Below, one piece after another: positions 47,857 through 59,045 of a stretch of 64,000 nt of DNA. The notes below the pieces were generated by a model. That model saw only the letters and a program-made list of their open reading frames with translations, searched no databases and was not told the origin of the DNA. The position numbers and the translations under genes were made by a program. This DNA is from Desmodus rotundus. Its lineage: Eukaryota > Chordata > Mammalia > Chiroptera > Phyllostomidae. The stretch covers positions 25,020,470 to 25,084,469 of the forward strand of contig NC_071394.1 in the NCBI RefSeq assembly GCF_022682495.2, in the 5' to 3' direction. Position 1 is the stretch's first letter. The number at the start of each line of letters is the position of its first letter.

Positions 47857-47908
47857 ATATATTAGCTATATGTGTGTGTACACATATACACACATATAGC
47901 TAATATAT
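47857..47908. repeat. Inverted repeat / AT-rich hairpin in the retrocopy 3'UTR
   Basis: The arm atatattagctatatgtgtg (47857-47876) is the exact reverse complement of cacacatatagctaatatat (47889-47908), with a 12-nt loop. It is preceded by an (AT)n run. It probably arose by expansion of TA and TG/CA dinucleotides within the pseudogene 3'UTR. Confidence 0.85.
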
Positions 47909-48319
47909 AGCTAATAAAATTACCTGAGGAGTAGAATGTTTATTTTTTGTATATGTCCTTGCAATCTCTTTATACATATATTGACAAAAGGGACTGTAAA
48001 ATGTTTAGCCATGCAGAGTATGCGACTAGCCCAGCACACATGGAGGAAGACATTGTGGTAATTGTTCACTCCGCCCGGAAGCGAGGGACTGCAGGTTACG
48101 CTGTGTGTTATCTGCGCTTCAGTCAGTGATATTGGCAAGTCTCCAAAAGTTAGCCACCTTGGTTTGCTTTCCTTGTACATGTTTCATTCTTGATGGTACA
48201 GGGCTGTAACTGGGTGGTCCTTTTTAAACAAAACATTATTTGCAAAACAGAGGGCATTATGTCTTTAAAGCTTTTGTAAATAGAAGCTTCAGAAATGTTT
48301 TCTTATTAAAAAAAAAAAA

Positions 48320-48329
48320 AAGAAAGAAA
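48320..48329 (+). repeat. 3' target-site duplication of the CNOT7 retrocopy
   Basis: This is the partner of 45681-45690. L1 homology resumes immediately after it (ccatttgcaacaacgtggat), which confirms the insertion point. Confidence 0.65.
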
Positions 48330-48463
48330 CTAAGAAACCCTACCATTTGCAACAACGTGGATGAATCTTGGGGGAATTATGCTGAGTGCAGTAAGCCAGA
48401 CAAGAAAGATAAATACTGTATGATCTCATGTGTGAAATCTTAATAAAACAAAAAACTGAACTT

Positions 48464-48583
48464 GGGGATTAAGCCCTTAGTCTGCTCTTGCAATTATTCA
48501 AACAATTGAAGTTTTAAAAAATTTGCTTTTATAATAATAATAAAAATTGCCACCTACCTTTTTGAAAAAAATAAAATAAAAAT
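48464..48583 (+). mobile_element. Unidentified short retro-insertion with A-rich tail
   Basis: A 120-bp block absent from related L1 3' ends. It is flanked by aaaaaactgaactt (48450-48463) and aaaaaactgaatt (48584-48596), a target-site duplication. It ends in an A-rich tail (48565-48583). The body (start ggggattaagcccttagtct) does not resemble VES, MIR or a known small RNA that I recognise. Confidence 0.6.
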
Positions 48584-48776
48584 AAAAAACTGAATTCACA
48601 GAAACAGAGTAGAATGGTGATTGCCAGGGATTGCGGGGTAAAGGTGAAGTGAAGGGGGCCAACTTTCCAGTTGCAGGATGAATAAATTCTGGAAACACAC
48701 AGCTTGGCGACTAGAGCCAACACTGCTGTGTGGGTACTTGAAAGTTACCAAGAGAGTAGATCATTGAGTTTCTCAC

Positions 48777-48799
48777 CACACACACACACACACACACCA
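48777..48799 (+). repeat. (CA)n microsatellite
   Basis: An uninterrupted CA dinucleotide run inside the L1 3' region. Confidence 0.85.
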
Positions 48800-49057
48800 C
48801 TGAAAGGTGATGGAGGTATTAACTAACCTGATTGTGTTAATCATTTTGCAATATTTTTGTATAACAAATCATCATGTCATACACCTTAAACTTACCCAAT
48901 ATTATATGTCAATTATATCTCAATAAAACTGGGGAAAAGATAAATTATAATGCTTTATTAGTACCATTGGGGTTAAACCCTTAGGTTCAAAAGGTTTAGC
49001 AAGCTTTAGGATACACTGTGATTTTTTTTCCACTAATGCATTCGAAAGTATTACTTA

Positions 49058-49500
49058 GTATAATGGGTTGTGTCCTCCCAAAATTCATATGTTGAGGCCC
49101 TAACCCTCAGGACCTCGACAGGACCTTATTTGGAGACAGGGTTGTTACAGATGTAATTAGGTGGGAGGAGGGCATTAGAGTGGGCCCTAATCCAAGAAGA
49201 CTGGTTTCCTTATAAAAAGGAGAAATCTGAACTCAGACGCAGACACGCAGGGAGAAGCCACATGAAAGCAGATGTCGAGGCCCTGTTCTACAAGCCTAGG
49301 AACCCTGAAGTTCGCCAGCAAACCCCCAGGAGCTAGGGGAGATCATGCAACAGAGTCTCCCTCACAACCTCCGAAAGGAACCCCGCCCGCACCATTCATT
49401 ATCTTGGACATCTAGCCTCCAGAGCTGGTAGAGAATAAATACCTATTGTTTTAAGCCACCCAGTCTGTGATACTTTGTTACAGCAACACTAGGAAACTCA
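49058..49500 (+). mobile_element. MLT1-type MaLR LTR, near full length
   Basis: ataatgggttgtgtcctccc, aaattcatatgttgaggccc, ttatttggagacagggttgt, gccctaatccaagaagactg, ttaagccacccagtctgtga and aacactaggaaactcatag. Confidence 0.93.
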
Positions 49501-50695
49501 TAGTTTAGGAATTAAAGAGAAAGGAGTAGCAGGAACCAGAGGGTGGCAGGTGGCCAAATCCTTTTTCCCCTGAGAATGACGGTGTCTGGGGGAGGAGAGA
49601 AGCCTGCTATCACACAGATTCCCCGTCTGCAATCCAGTCCCACCGACTCCCCTAAGGGTTCTTGGGAAGCACTTATCTTTGAGGCTCGGGGCAAAGCCCC
49701 TCTGTGTTCCTTGCAGCCACCAGTGTCTTTTTTATAGGAAAGAATTAAAGTAACATAGGAACAAGGAAAGGTATTGATAAACTTTAGACTTTGATAAATT
49801 AACTATGTAAGTGAAAACTTTAGGGTAACCACTACAATATGCAAAAATTCCAAACTCGTATAGGGGGAAAATATCAGAAATAAGAAAAAAATCCAAAAGA
49901 AGATTAAAACAGAAAAAAAAAAACCCAGAAAAGTTTGAAGGGTAAAGTGGAAGAATTTATGTGTCTGTTTCTGAGCAGAAGGCAGCGGCAGCCCCGAGGA
50001 GACAGGGCCAAGGATGGGAGAGAAGGCCTAAGGGGCGGGGAAGGTTCGAATGGTTAAAGAAAGGCAGTGAGGGAAGAGGCCGATCCAGACCGAGTCACAT
50101 GATCACCTTGCAGTTATCAGGGTCTGGCCGAGGTTTAAAGTCATGATTTTGCAGAAGAGCCAATCAGCTACACATAAAAGACCAAATCAGGCACAAAGTT
50201 GCTTAGTGAGTATAGAGTCAGACCAGAAAGAAGTAGAATAGAGGGTTTTGAGGCTGCTCCACCCAGGCTTTGGAGTGGTGACACTGGGGACAGTAAGACT
50301 GCTCTGCTACCTGCCATTACACTAGTGCCCTCCCTTCGCACAGGGCTGGACAAGAAACCCAGACCTTCGTACTCAGCTCCCGCTTTGACCAGCCTCCGAA
50401 GGTGCCCCTACATCAGGCAAGTTAGAAATCACCTGAGTCAATGAGAGCCGTCTGGGGTTCAGCCCAGATGGGCCTCCTCCGTCTGCACCCAGACGGCCTT
50501 CTGTGATCAGCGGCAGGTCGTCTGCCCTCCTGGGAGGGCTCACCACTTCCGGGTGCTGCTCTCCTCTATTTTAAATCGAAGATTCTCCTTGGCTTCAAGT
50601 TCAGGAGGCGACTTCTCACTATGTTTTTGTTCCTCGCCCCCGCATACCCTTACAGGAGCATTTTGAAGCCCCTGGGCCTAGCAGGGGAACAGAAG
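49501..50695. other. Single-copy non-coding sequence, A-rich from 49740 to 49940
   Basis: No exon supported; the A-rich part could be decayed L1. Confidence 0.4.
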
Positions 50696-50699
50696 GCGG

Positions 50700-50878
50700 C
50701 ATGAACCAGGGGACCACCGACACCGGCTGTGTGACTTTGGGTGAGTCACTAAACCTCTCTGCAGCACTTTCTCACTAGTAAATGAGGGATCAAATGTGAG
50801 ATTAAATGAGATCATCTCTATAAAGCACCTAGTTTACTGTCTGATACATAGTAGGTGCTCAATAAATGGCAGGTCTCT
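50700..50878 (+). mobile_element. MIR SINE
   Basis: ggctgtgtgactttgggtga, gattaaatgagatcatctct and catagtaggtgctcaataaa. Confidence 0.88.
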
Positions 50879-50930
50879 TCCCCTGCAGCTCTCTACATTG
50901 TGTCCACAACTCTTACAGGAGACATCGTGT

Positions 50931-51445
50931 GGTATGTAGAATAAAGCTCCCCCCAAAACCCAATCTTAACCTCCAGAACCTGTGAATACATTAGGTTACA
51001 TGGCAAAGGGGAATTAAGGTTGCAGAGGGATTAAGGCTGCTAGTTCCAATTAAGGTTGATATTTTAAACTGACTTTAAAGTGGATAATCCTGGGTTATCC
51101 ACATGGGTCCAATGCAGTCACAAGAGTCCTTAAAGGTGGAAGAGGGAATCAGAAGAGTGAGAACCCAGAGGCAACGTGACTACTAAAGAAAGACACAGAG
51201 ATGCAGTGTCGCTGGCTGTGAAGGTGGAGGAAGGGGCCATGAACCATGAAATGTGGGCGGCCTCTAGAAGGCGGGCGGGGCAAGAAAACAGATCCTCCCC
51301 TAGTGCCTCCAGAAAGGAGCACAGCCTTGTCTGACACCTCAGCCTGGCAACACTGCACCAAGCTTCTAACCTACAGAGCTGGAAGATAGTGAAGTGTTTA
51401 AGCACTAAGTTTGTGGTCATTTGTTATAACAGCAACAGGAAACCA
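50931..51445 (+). mobile_element. MLT1-type MaLR LTR, full length
   Basis: tagaataaagctccccccaa, caatcttaacctccagaacc, atcctgggttatccacatgg, ctaacctacagagctggaag and taagtttgtggtcatttgtt. Confidence 0.92.
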
Positions 51446-52195
51446 GCACATCTGGCATGATGGGAGTTTTCCTATCCTGCTTTCTGGGATCACGCATGGG
51501 AATTCAGTTAGACTTCTATGCCTGGGGTCAATCTGAGTAAACCCATGTAGGATTACTCATAGTTAGTAGGGCAGTATGGAGTAGGGATGGTGGGGCTGCA
51601 TAGTTATTCATCCCGACCTCTGTTAGAAAAGAACTGACCCTGCTCTTCTGTTGTGGCTGAACTGAAGCCGAAATAGCCATCTGCTGCAGGGGAACATGCC
51701 TCGTGACACCTGGGCCAGAGAGGCTCTCCCACAGTCCGAACCACCTGGTCTGCGTCCCTCCCCGGATCCGGTCCTCCCATCTCCTCCTCTCTCACCTACA
51801 CGTGGTGCGTGGCCATGCCACCTGTGCCGCACGTCTTGAGTCAGCAGAGCCCTTGGATGGTTGTGTCTGTGGGTGAGTCCAAAGGCAAGAGGGCAATGGG
51901 CTGGTGACCAAAACCAGGGGAATGAGGACAATGGGATTTGGTGATGGAAGCAGTTTGAACATGTAAGAGAAACAAGACATTCCCTGTTGTCCCCCACTTC
52001 CCATCATCTTTGGCCTTCTTGCTTGTCGCCCACCCAGCAGCCATTCCCTTCCTTCCTGAGAGACACCATCTCCAGTGACAGAGGCTGAAATGCCAGCCCG
52101 GCTCTCCCAGCTCCTCAGCAGCCCCTCTCCAGCCTGAGGGGACAAAGCACGTCTGGTCTGAGATAGTGATGGTAATATCTTCTCCTCTCCCAGTG
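51446..52195. other. Non-coding sequence, possibly old LTR in part
   Basis: Open stretches of up to 156 minus-strand codons have no recognisable protein content. Confidence 0.4.
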
Positions 52196-52199
52196 ATTG

Positions 52200-52520
52200 T
52201 TCTGGGGTGAGCATGTGATTTCGTTCTGTCCCATGAGATGTAAAGGTCATCTTCTACGGGGCTTCTGGAAAGGAGACAAAGGGGGAGACTGCACTCCCTG
52301 CCTGTGAGCACTGTAGTGTGAGAACGAGTGAGGGCCTGTCCTCACAGCAAAGGAGACCTGGAAGGCTGACCCTGCCGCGCCGGGCAGTTAACACACCCTG
52401 GAGTGGTCCTGCCTCCCAGCTGCTTGCTAGGGGTGATGACAAATTCCTTACTGTCCAGCAGCCCTTGGAGGGGATTCTGTTACTTGCAGCTGAAAGCTCT
52501 CTCACAGATAAGCATTTTGG
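52200..52520 (+). mobile_element. Old MLT1-like LTR fragment
   Basis: ggggtgagcatgtgatttcg, atgtaaaggtcatcttctac and the end ggaggggattctgttacttg with cagctgaaagctctctcaca. Confidence 0.5.
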
Positions 52521-53510
52521 GATTAATGCAGACCTCAGGGATTCCTGGCCACTTAGCTCCTCCTGATGGAGACATATGCACAACCCAATCAATGAGACGG
52601 TGTCCCTACACTTAGGACCTCACACTCCAATGCTGTGAGGACAGAAACCCCTTCCCACCCGCTCCACCTCTGGACTCCAGGGTCATGAAAATAGTGTATG
52701 AGTCCAGTCGCTTAACTGTCAACCCACAGTTAAGTCTCACTAGACAGCATTGATTTTTGGATGGCAAATTTGTTCTCTTAAAAGCTCAGAAAGTCCATAT
52801 ATATTCACCTGCTTAGCCTCTCTCTCCCTCTTCTCCATAGAGTGCAAGAAAAGCCACTTGGGCACAACAGTGGCTGAGGCAGACCCTTTGCAGAGTTCAG
52901 CTCAAAAGTGAGTACCCTTCGAACACTCTGATGTTGTGTGGACCTAGACAATAGCACGCTGGGAAGGGAGCTGGCTGGAGCCTCACGCAATAGCCTCAGA
53001 AAATGTAGCTAGAGTGTAGATGTTGTACAATTGCAGATAAAGAAGTGCAGAATTCTCAGACGTGAATTAACTCTACGGCCGACCAGGGTAGGACGTGGGA
53101 CAGCAAAGGAGGCAGAATGAGGACAAAAGGAGGAAAGGCTCTGGACAAAGTAGAAAGGGAATGTCATGTTCCATTCTCAGCTAAGAGCTCCACTCAAAAT
53201 CTCTGTGAGAAGAAATCAGGAGCTGGCCCCAGAGGGACACTGGAAAATCCATCTGGTATATCAGGTCTGGTTATACGTATCCATGGCCAGTGAACAGGGG
53301 GGTTTACTCTATAAGGCAGCTTCGGAGTTTCTCAGCTTCACTTAGTTGCAAAGTCCCAGGCTCATGGGACACGACTCTAACCTGACACTAACGTGGGCCC
53401 GGCCACCAGTGCAGCACAGGGCCACGTCTGAGCAAGACACATCCTGGCCTGGTGGGTCTAACCGCACAGCAGGGGCACAAGCTAGAGGTGACTTCAAGCA
53501 GCAGGGGAGT
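52521..53510. other. Single-copy non-coding sequence
   Basis: Nothing recognisable. Confidence 0.45.
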
Positions 53511-53514
53511 CACG

Positions 53515-53735
53515 GTTTCTAAGAGTCTGAATTCCCACCTCCTGCAGTTACCCTGTGGGCTTTTGGGCAAGCTGCTCATTCTCACGACCCTTTGCTTGCT
53601 GGTCTGTGAAATGAGATGATAGCATCTACCTCACAGGATGGCTGTGAGAATCAAGTGAAATAATCCATGCAGCATGCTTGGCCCATAGAAAGTGCTAAGA
53701 GGGGTTATTGTCTGTAATAGCTACTATTAACCAAA
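53515..53735 (+). mobile_element. MIR SINE
   Basis: gggcttttgggcaagctgct, ggtctgtgaaatgagatgat, acctcacaggatggctgtga and cccatagaaagtgctaagag. Confidence 0.88.
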
Positions 53736-55685
53736 TTCTCTTTTATTCTGTTAGGGCCATTCGGTCCAAACCCTCTGTAGCCGTGGACTCCCTAGGTTCT
53801 GGGGAAATCAGCACACATGGAGACCGACAGGATTCAGCTACAGCTCAGGAGGAATTTCATTAATGGCATCGAGGTACCTCAAACCACTCAGGCTACTCCC
53901 AGTCACAGCCGGACTCCCAGGGAACTTTGGCAAAAATTAATGCTCTAAAATTACAACTTCCCACCAACCCGGCCCCCCCTCCCACATCCTTACGACCAGG
54001 GGAGTGGTAGGGAGGGACCCTTACGGGAGAGCCAGTGGCTACTGTACCTCCACTCTTTGTCCTGACAATGTCTCTCTTCCTTTAAATATTCCAAAAGGCC
54101 CTAAACCCCAGGGGAAACTCCAGGGGCAAACCCCAGGGTGGTTTTCCTCTCTTCATCTTTTATCCCAGGGAGAGGCAAACCACCTCTTTCCCTTTCCTTA
54201 TCAAGCTTAGTTTGTAGGCATGCTGTCACTGAGGTTAGAGAGTTCTAACCTAATTATCCAGAAAAGAAAGGAGAGCAGAAAAGCCCTAGATTTGGGGTTA
54301 TCCAGAGTCACCTGCCTTAAAGAAGCTGGACTGATAACAAAATCTGAAGATCTGAAAATCTTTGTCTTGGTTCATTTTTAATATTACCTTTATCTTCACA
54401 TAATCTTTGCAATTACACCTCAGCATATTTTTCTCCTTTCCAGAAAGGGTTTCCCCAGGAAAGCTTGCTGAACTCCAAGGAACTCCAAGCAGCACCCCAC
54501 CTTGCCCCCCACTCTCTCCCTTATTTTGTCTGATCCTCCTCTGAAATCCTAACGGTCCGTAGTTTCCATGTTACCTCTCCCTGGCCCCTGCCATGGATCC
54601 CAGGAGGGAGGCCAGGGCTTGAAGGATGCTGACGTTGGAAGACTCCTTCCTTAAGCTGCTCCAGTGTGTGAGGTCGATGCTCTGTATATAAAATATCTGG
54701 GAGGCAGCTCCTGTGCCAGCCAGGCCTGGACTCACGCTCTGCCAAGATTTTATTTGGAGGTTAGCATCCAAGTCTTGGTTCCAGAGGCCATTTCCTCCCT
54801 GGAGCCAAGCACAGGGGCCCTGGTGCAGCCAGCCTGGAAGTCCCAGGTTCAGGTTCCTGTGCAGTCAGTTCCCTGAGAACCTGTAATGACTGGTAGCAAC
54901 AAGCCACTGGCACCACCCTGCTCTGGTCTCCGCACGTACTGCTTTAACCCACCTGTTTTCTTCTTCCTCCGGCTCCTGCCGTCTTCTGTTCCCTGTCTTG
55001 CAGTTACATTCCTCTCACTAGCCCACCTGTCCTAGCGTTGATTTCTTGGCTATCCATCTGCTCCCTTGGCTTTACAGCTCCCCATTTCTGCAGCCCTGTC
55101 CCTTGTCATCCTCTCCTGGGCCTGCCAGCAATCTCAGAACCTGGCCGTCACATAAAAGGAAGCTCAGAACCTGGCCGTAATATAGAAGTAATAGTTGTGA
55201 GCGAGGTTTTATACATTATAGACTAGTAAAGACAACTTTAGTAGGTAGGAAAGGGATGTGAAGGTTGTTATTTACATATAAATTAAGGCCCAATTTTTCA
55301 GAAGCCCTGCACACGAGGAACTGCCCACCTGCCAACACCCTTGGCACACCTGAAATGCAGAGTTTTTGCTTTTGTCATATTATTTCCTCAATCCATTATT
55401 ACAGTTCTAATTTGGAAAGATGTTCTCAGGAAAGGTTTTAATACAGTTTCTTTTTTCTAAAGACTGTTTTGTTCCTCTTCACAAAGACAATTTTCTTTTC
55501 ATGCAGGTGAAAAATATATTTATGCTTTGCCCTGGGCCATGAGACTCCCTTCATGAGACTCCCCTATGCCCTGAGGCCATGCTGACCCTCCACCTTTTCC
55601 CCCAAACACCACCTTCACACCGCTTCCACTCACTGCTGAATACACATCTCCGGCAATGACCTGCCCACAGCCTCATCTCTCCAGT
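53736..55685. other. Single-copy non-coding sequence
   Basis: About 2 kb with no supported exon. It holds a 30-bp tandem duplication at 55133-55184. Confidence 0.45.
55133..55184 (+). repeat. Short tandem duplication, 30-bp period
   Basis: ctcagaacctggccgtcaca at 55133 and ctcagaacctggccgtaata at 55163 share their first 16 bases exactly. Confidence 0.88.
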
Positions 55686-55689
55686 ACGG

Positions 55690-55795
55690 CTACCAGTTCT
55701 TTTGGGACAGAAACCCAGTGTCAGTCATCTTGTAAGCCTGGAACCTAGTATGGTACCTGGCATATAACTGGTGCTCAAAAGTTTTAATGGCTCCA
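55690..55795 (+). mobile_element. L2 LINE 3' end
   Basis: agcctggaacctagtatggt, acctggcatataactggtgc and tcaaaagttttaatgg. Confidence 0.78.
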
Positions 55796-55854
55796 AAATG
55801 ACTGCCTCAAATCTGTTTTGGAATAAGACAAAGTTTAACTAGCTGTTTGCCTTT

Positions 55855-55965
55855 GGGGAAGCTGTCCCCCTCCCACCGCTCAGCTGTAAAATGAGGAGTT
55901 TGGACCGGGACTAGTGAATCTCTAAGGCTCCTGTACTGCTAAGTCTGTGACTCCTCCTAGGGAGT
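55855..55965 (+). mobile_element. MIR SINE fragment
   Basis: gctcagctgtaaaatgagga and ctaaggctcctgtactgcta. Confidence 0.5.
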
Positions 55966-56135
55966 ATGGCGTTTCTGCCCAGCACAGCCACCCTGTAATT
56001 GGTAGTTTTATTTGTAAAGAACAATTATCCGAAACTTGGGAATGTTAAAAGATGATTCATGCCATGTCCGGAGCACTTCCTAACAAGCTCACCTGAAAGC
56101 CCTCTGCCTCTGTGGGCCCTAGGGTCTAGAATCAT

Positions 56136-56330
56136 GGTTCTCAGCCAGGACGACGTCACCCCAGTAGACATCTGGAGACGCTTTGGTTGTCAACTGGGGG
56201 GCAGCTATCGGCATCTAGTGGGGAGGGGCCAGGGATACCATTAAACTCCTATAACGCACGGCACAGTCCCCACTACAGTTTTCTGGGCCACAAATGTCGG
56301 TAGTGCCAAGACTGAGAAACTCCAGAGTGT
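56136..56330 (+). mobile_element. MER20 hAT-Charlie element
   Basis: tggttctcagccaggacgac, ttggttgtcaactggggggc, tagtggggaggggccaggga and tgccaagactgagaaactcc. Confidence 0.9.
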
Positions 56331-56544
56331 GCGGCGTTGTTTGCGCTTTTGACTAGGGCCCAGCCATTTCACAGTTCTTTGGATGGATGACTGATGACTC
56401 TTCCATCTGAGAGAGGAGATAATCCCAAGACCATGGGGTAGTTTTCCCCTCATAGGGTATAACAAGTTTTGTATTTAATTGAGCAATCTTATCTCATATT
56501 TCCTTCTTTCTACAGCCTCCTTTAAAAAGTTCCTCATAGTCTCT

Positions 56545-56900
56545 TTTTCACCTGAGTCCTTTTATTTTTAAATTAAACTTTTTCCTTTGAGATCATGTGA
56601 AGATTCACACACACTTGTGAGAAATAACACCAAGAGATCTGTGTGCCCTTTCCCAGTTTCCCCGGACCCCAGCACAAGAACACGTCCAGGATGTTGACAT
56701 TGGTGCAATCCACCCATCTTATTCAGATTTCCCCAGTTTTACGTGACTCATTTGTGTATTTGTAGTTAGTCCTATACAATTTCTTCACATGTGTGGGTTC
56801 ATATAGCCACCACCACCAGTCAAGACACAGAACAGTTGCATCAGCACTAAGATCCCTGGTGCTGCCCTTTAATAACCACACCCTCATATTCTCTTCTGAC
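56545..56900. mobile_element. L1-derived sequence
   Basis: tgagaaataacaccaagaga, tccaggatgttgacattggt, cagatttccccagttttacg and caagacacagaacagttgca are a familiar L1-linked segment. Orientation is left open. Confidence 0.55.
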
Positions 56901-56959
56901 CTGGCTGTATCATCCTGCTGTGACCCTCACTAATGAGTTAGCAGACAGTTGCACCTGCT

Positions 56960-57072
56960 GACTCTTTGTATGAGAGTTTTTAATATTTAATATTTTAAAT
57001 ATTTTATATTTTATTAAATATTATTAATTTAACATTTTGAATATTTAGTATTTTAATATACGTTTTTAACAT
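56960..57072. repeat. AT-rich low-complexity tract
   Basis: Repeated TTTAATATTT and AAATATTTTA words, over 85% A/T. Confidence 0.85.
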
Positions 57073-57343
57073 TTTGAGAAACATACATTGATATATTCCT
57101 TCGGCTTTAATGAAGTTATCCGATGGGGTAGCAGCTCCGGGCTGAGCTCTGATGACAAGGGTGGACTGGATGGTTCCTAATTTCTCCACCAGAAACTATA
57201 TCAGTGAAAATCGTCACCCTATGTGCCTGGAACACGGGTGACCTTCATAAAGCTACTCATTTTCTTTGTGATTCAGTTTCTTCTTCTGTAAAATAAAGAC
57301 AATAACAACTCCTATTTCAAGGAGTTCACGGAGAAGTCAACTA

Positions 57344-57647
57344 CAGATGCTTCTCAACTTACAATGAGGTTACATCCTTGTAAATCCATAGTAAGCTGAA
57401 AATGTGATTAATAGACCTAACCTACAGGACATCATAATGTAGCTTAACCTACTTTAAATGTGATCAGAACACTCACATTAGCCTACAGTCAGGTAAAATC
57501 ATTTAACACAAAGCCTATTTTCTAATAAAGTTTTGAATCTCTTATGCCATTTATTATGTGTATCCTATTATGTGTATCATGGTACTTTGGTACTATTATA
57601 AAGTCAAAAAAATCTAAGTGAAGCCACCGTAAGTTGGGAGCCATCTG
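57344..57647. mobile_element. Complete Tigger-type (TcMar) MITE
   Basis: The termini cagatgcttctcaacttac and gtaagttgggagccatctg are imperfect inverted repeats beginning CAG. Each side is flanked by TA (57342-57343 and 57648-57649). At 304 bp with no coding capacity it is non-autonomous. Confidence 0.88.
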
Positions 57648-57654
57648 TAGTTAA

Positions 57655-57870
57655 CACACAGAAAGCACTTAGGGTAGTGTGGTTTGGTCTCTCATTTAAC
57701 ACCCTTAACAACCCTATCATGTAAGGACTCTTATTATCCCAATAAACAGATAAGAAAAACAGGGTTAAGGAAGTTCAAGTAACTTTCCCAAAGTCTTGAT
57801 TTAGTAATAGGCAGAGTCAGAATTATAACTCTGGACTCTGTGGTTTCAAGTATTGCCTTTGCCCTACTCA
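57655..57870 (-). mobile_element. MIR SINE
   Basis: ctcatttaacacccttaaca, ctcttattatcccaataaac, gattaagaaaaacagggttaa-type core and a ggcagagtcagaattataac end. Confidence 0.85.
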
Positions 57871-58605
57871 CTTCACGAGGACATTGGGCAGCTGTACTCA
57901 ATAAAAACCAGAAACTCAGGTTCCAGAGGAATCAGGCTGCTGAGAAGTTGGGGGATTTTGCGTGGAATAGGTAGCTAGCAGAGAAACAAATTCTGAGATT
58001 CGAGTACCCCCACCATCTTATTTCTGGAATTTGAGAAATATCCCTCTGAACAACAAATTCAACAACAAAAAAATACAAAGGAAAAACCTGGGTAAATTGA
58101 GTGAAAGAATGTTTTGCCTACATCTTCTTCCCACCCAAAGCTGGAAACACATGGGGAAAAGAAACCAGGACTCATCAGCTCCAACTCATTTAGCAAAGAG
58201 AAAAGCAGAATAGTAGAGAGGCAGGCTGGGAGGCCCCAGAGCCTCCACCCTCAAAAAGCCGAAATGTTTGATTCATAGTTCTTCCTTAGAAATATTAATT
58301 TAAATTGAGGCACAATGAAAAACCTCCTGGATCATGTCTGAGGCAAGATAAAACTTCAGCCAGACAATAGCCCAGGAATTGAAAGCTCACAGTTGGAAAA
58401 GGCTGGGACAAAACCAACCAAAGGCAGACCTTGAACTATCCTCCCTGGTCCTTCGCATCTCAGCTTCTATGGAGCTAGGATCACACGGGGCGAGGGCTAC
58501 AAATGATGGGCCACAGAGAGGAGTGGGTACAGGGCTGGGACAGTGAGAAAAATGAGTTAGTACTGTGGGCATGTCTGGGTGCTAAGATTGTCCAAGTCCT
58601 TTCTT
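57871..58605. other. Single-copy non-coding sequence
   Basis: Nothing recognisable. Confidence 0.45.
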
Positions 58606-58609
58606 AGCA

Positions 58610-58880
58610 AGATCAGCGCACTCTTCCACCTTTTTCAGCAGCGGCCGCTTCCTCCACGCACTCATATCCCTCTCCCCTGCCCCGTTTTTCCTATAGCACT
58701 CATTGCTAACATACCAGATACTTTTCTTTCTTTATTTTTAATTAATCCATTATGCCTTATTTAGGATTTAAGTATGAGGGCGGGGATTTTTGTTTATTTT
58801 GTCACTATTATATTCTGCAGTGCCTGGAACAGTGAATGCCTGACATATAACAGGTGTTCCACAAATACCTGTGGAATTAA
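58610..58880 (+). mobile_element. L2 LINE 3' end
   Basis: ttttcctatagcactcattg, ctgcagtgcctggaacagtg and acatataacaggtgttccac. Confidence 0.8.
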
Positions 58881-59045
58881 TTTAGAAGTGATTTTTCTCA
58901 TGTGTGTGAAATATCCTTTCCAATGAAATGGGCTTGTTCATGCCCTGATGGCAAAATTAAAAATTAGCAAATCTATATTAGCCTGTGCATATACATATTT
59001 ATTCCATTTTAATTTTACACAATTTTTTAAAAAGTTTACTGATCC

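Larger units (their letters stand above)
45691..48319 (+). pseudogene. CNOT7P: Processed pseudogene of CNOT7, full length, with UTRs and poly(A)
   Basis: CNOT7 encodes a DEDD-family deadenylase subunit of the CCR4-NOT complex that shortens mRNA poly(A) tails. This copy is intronless and carries every part of a spliced mRNA: a GC-rich 5'UTR (45691 to about 45927), a CDS from the position of the lost start (ATG now GTG, 45928-45930) to about 46790, about 1.5 kb of 3'UTR and a poly(A) run at 48308-48320. Recognisable peptides include TSGIQLRKAEEEGIETQFFA, YDFGYLIKTLTNSNLPEEEL and MAFFKMREVFFED. These match CNOT7 rather than CNOT8 (for example TSGIQ and the NGTGNAYEEEANK-type end). The reading frame is destroyed by a lost start, an early TAG replacing a Trp codon, and several indels (near 45940, 46170 and 46485). 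It sits inside an L1 element with a near-identical 10-bp flank on each side. L1-mediated retroposition explains all of this. Confidence 0.95.
48330..48930 (+). mobile_element. L1 LINE 3' end (right half)
   Basis: This continues the L1 broken at 45690, starting at the ccatttgcaacaacgtggat segment and running to the tcaattatatctcaataaaa end. Inside it are a 120-bp insertion (48464-48583) and a (CA)n run. Confidence 0.88.

Noticed and set aside
51792..52311. Two overlapping minus-strand open frames of about 155 codons
   Set aside because: They overlap LTR-like sequence and have no protein similarity that I recognise.
54521..54771. Minus-strand open frames considered as an upstream exon of the gene
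   Set aside because: No convincing acceptor/donor pair with the needed phase and no recognisable peptide.
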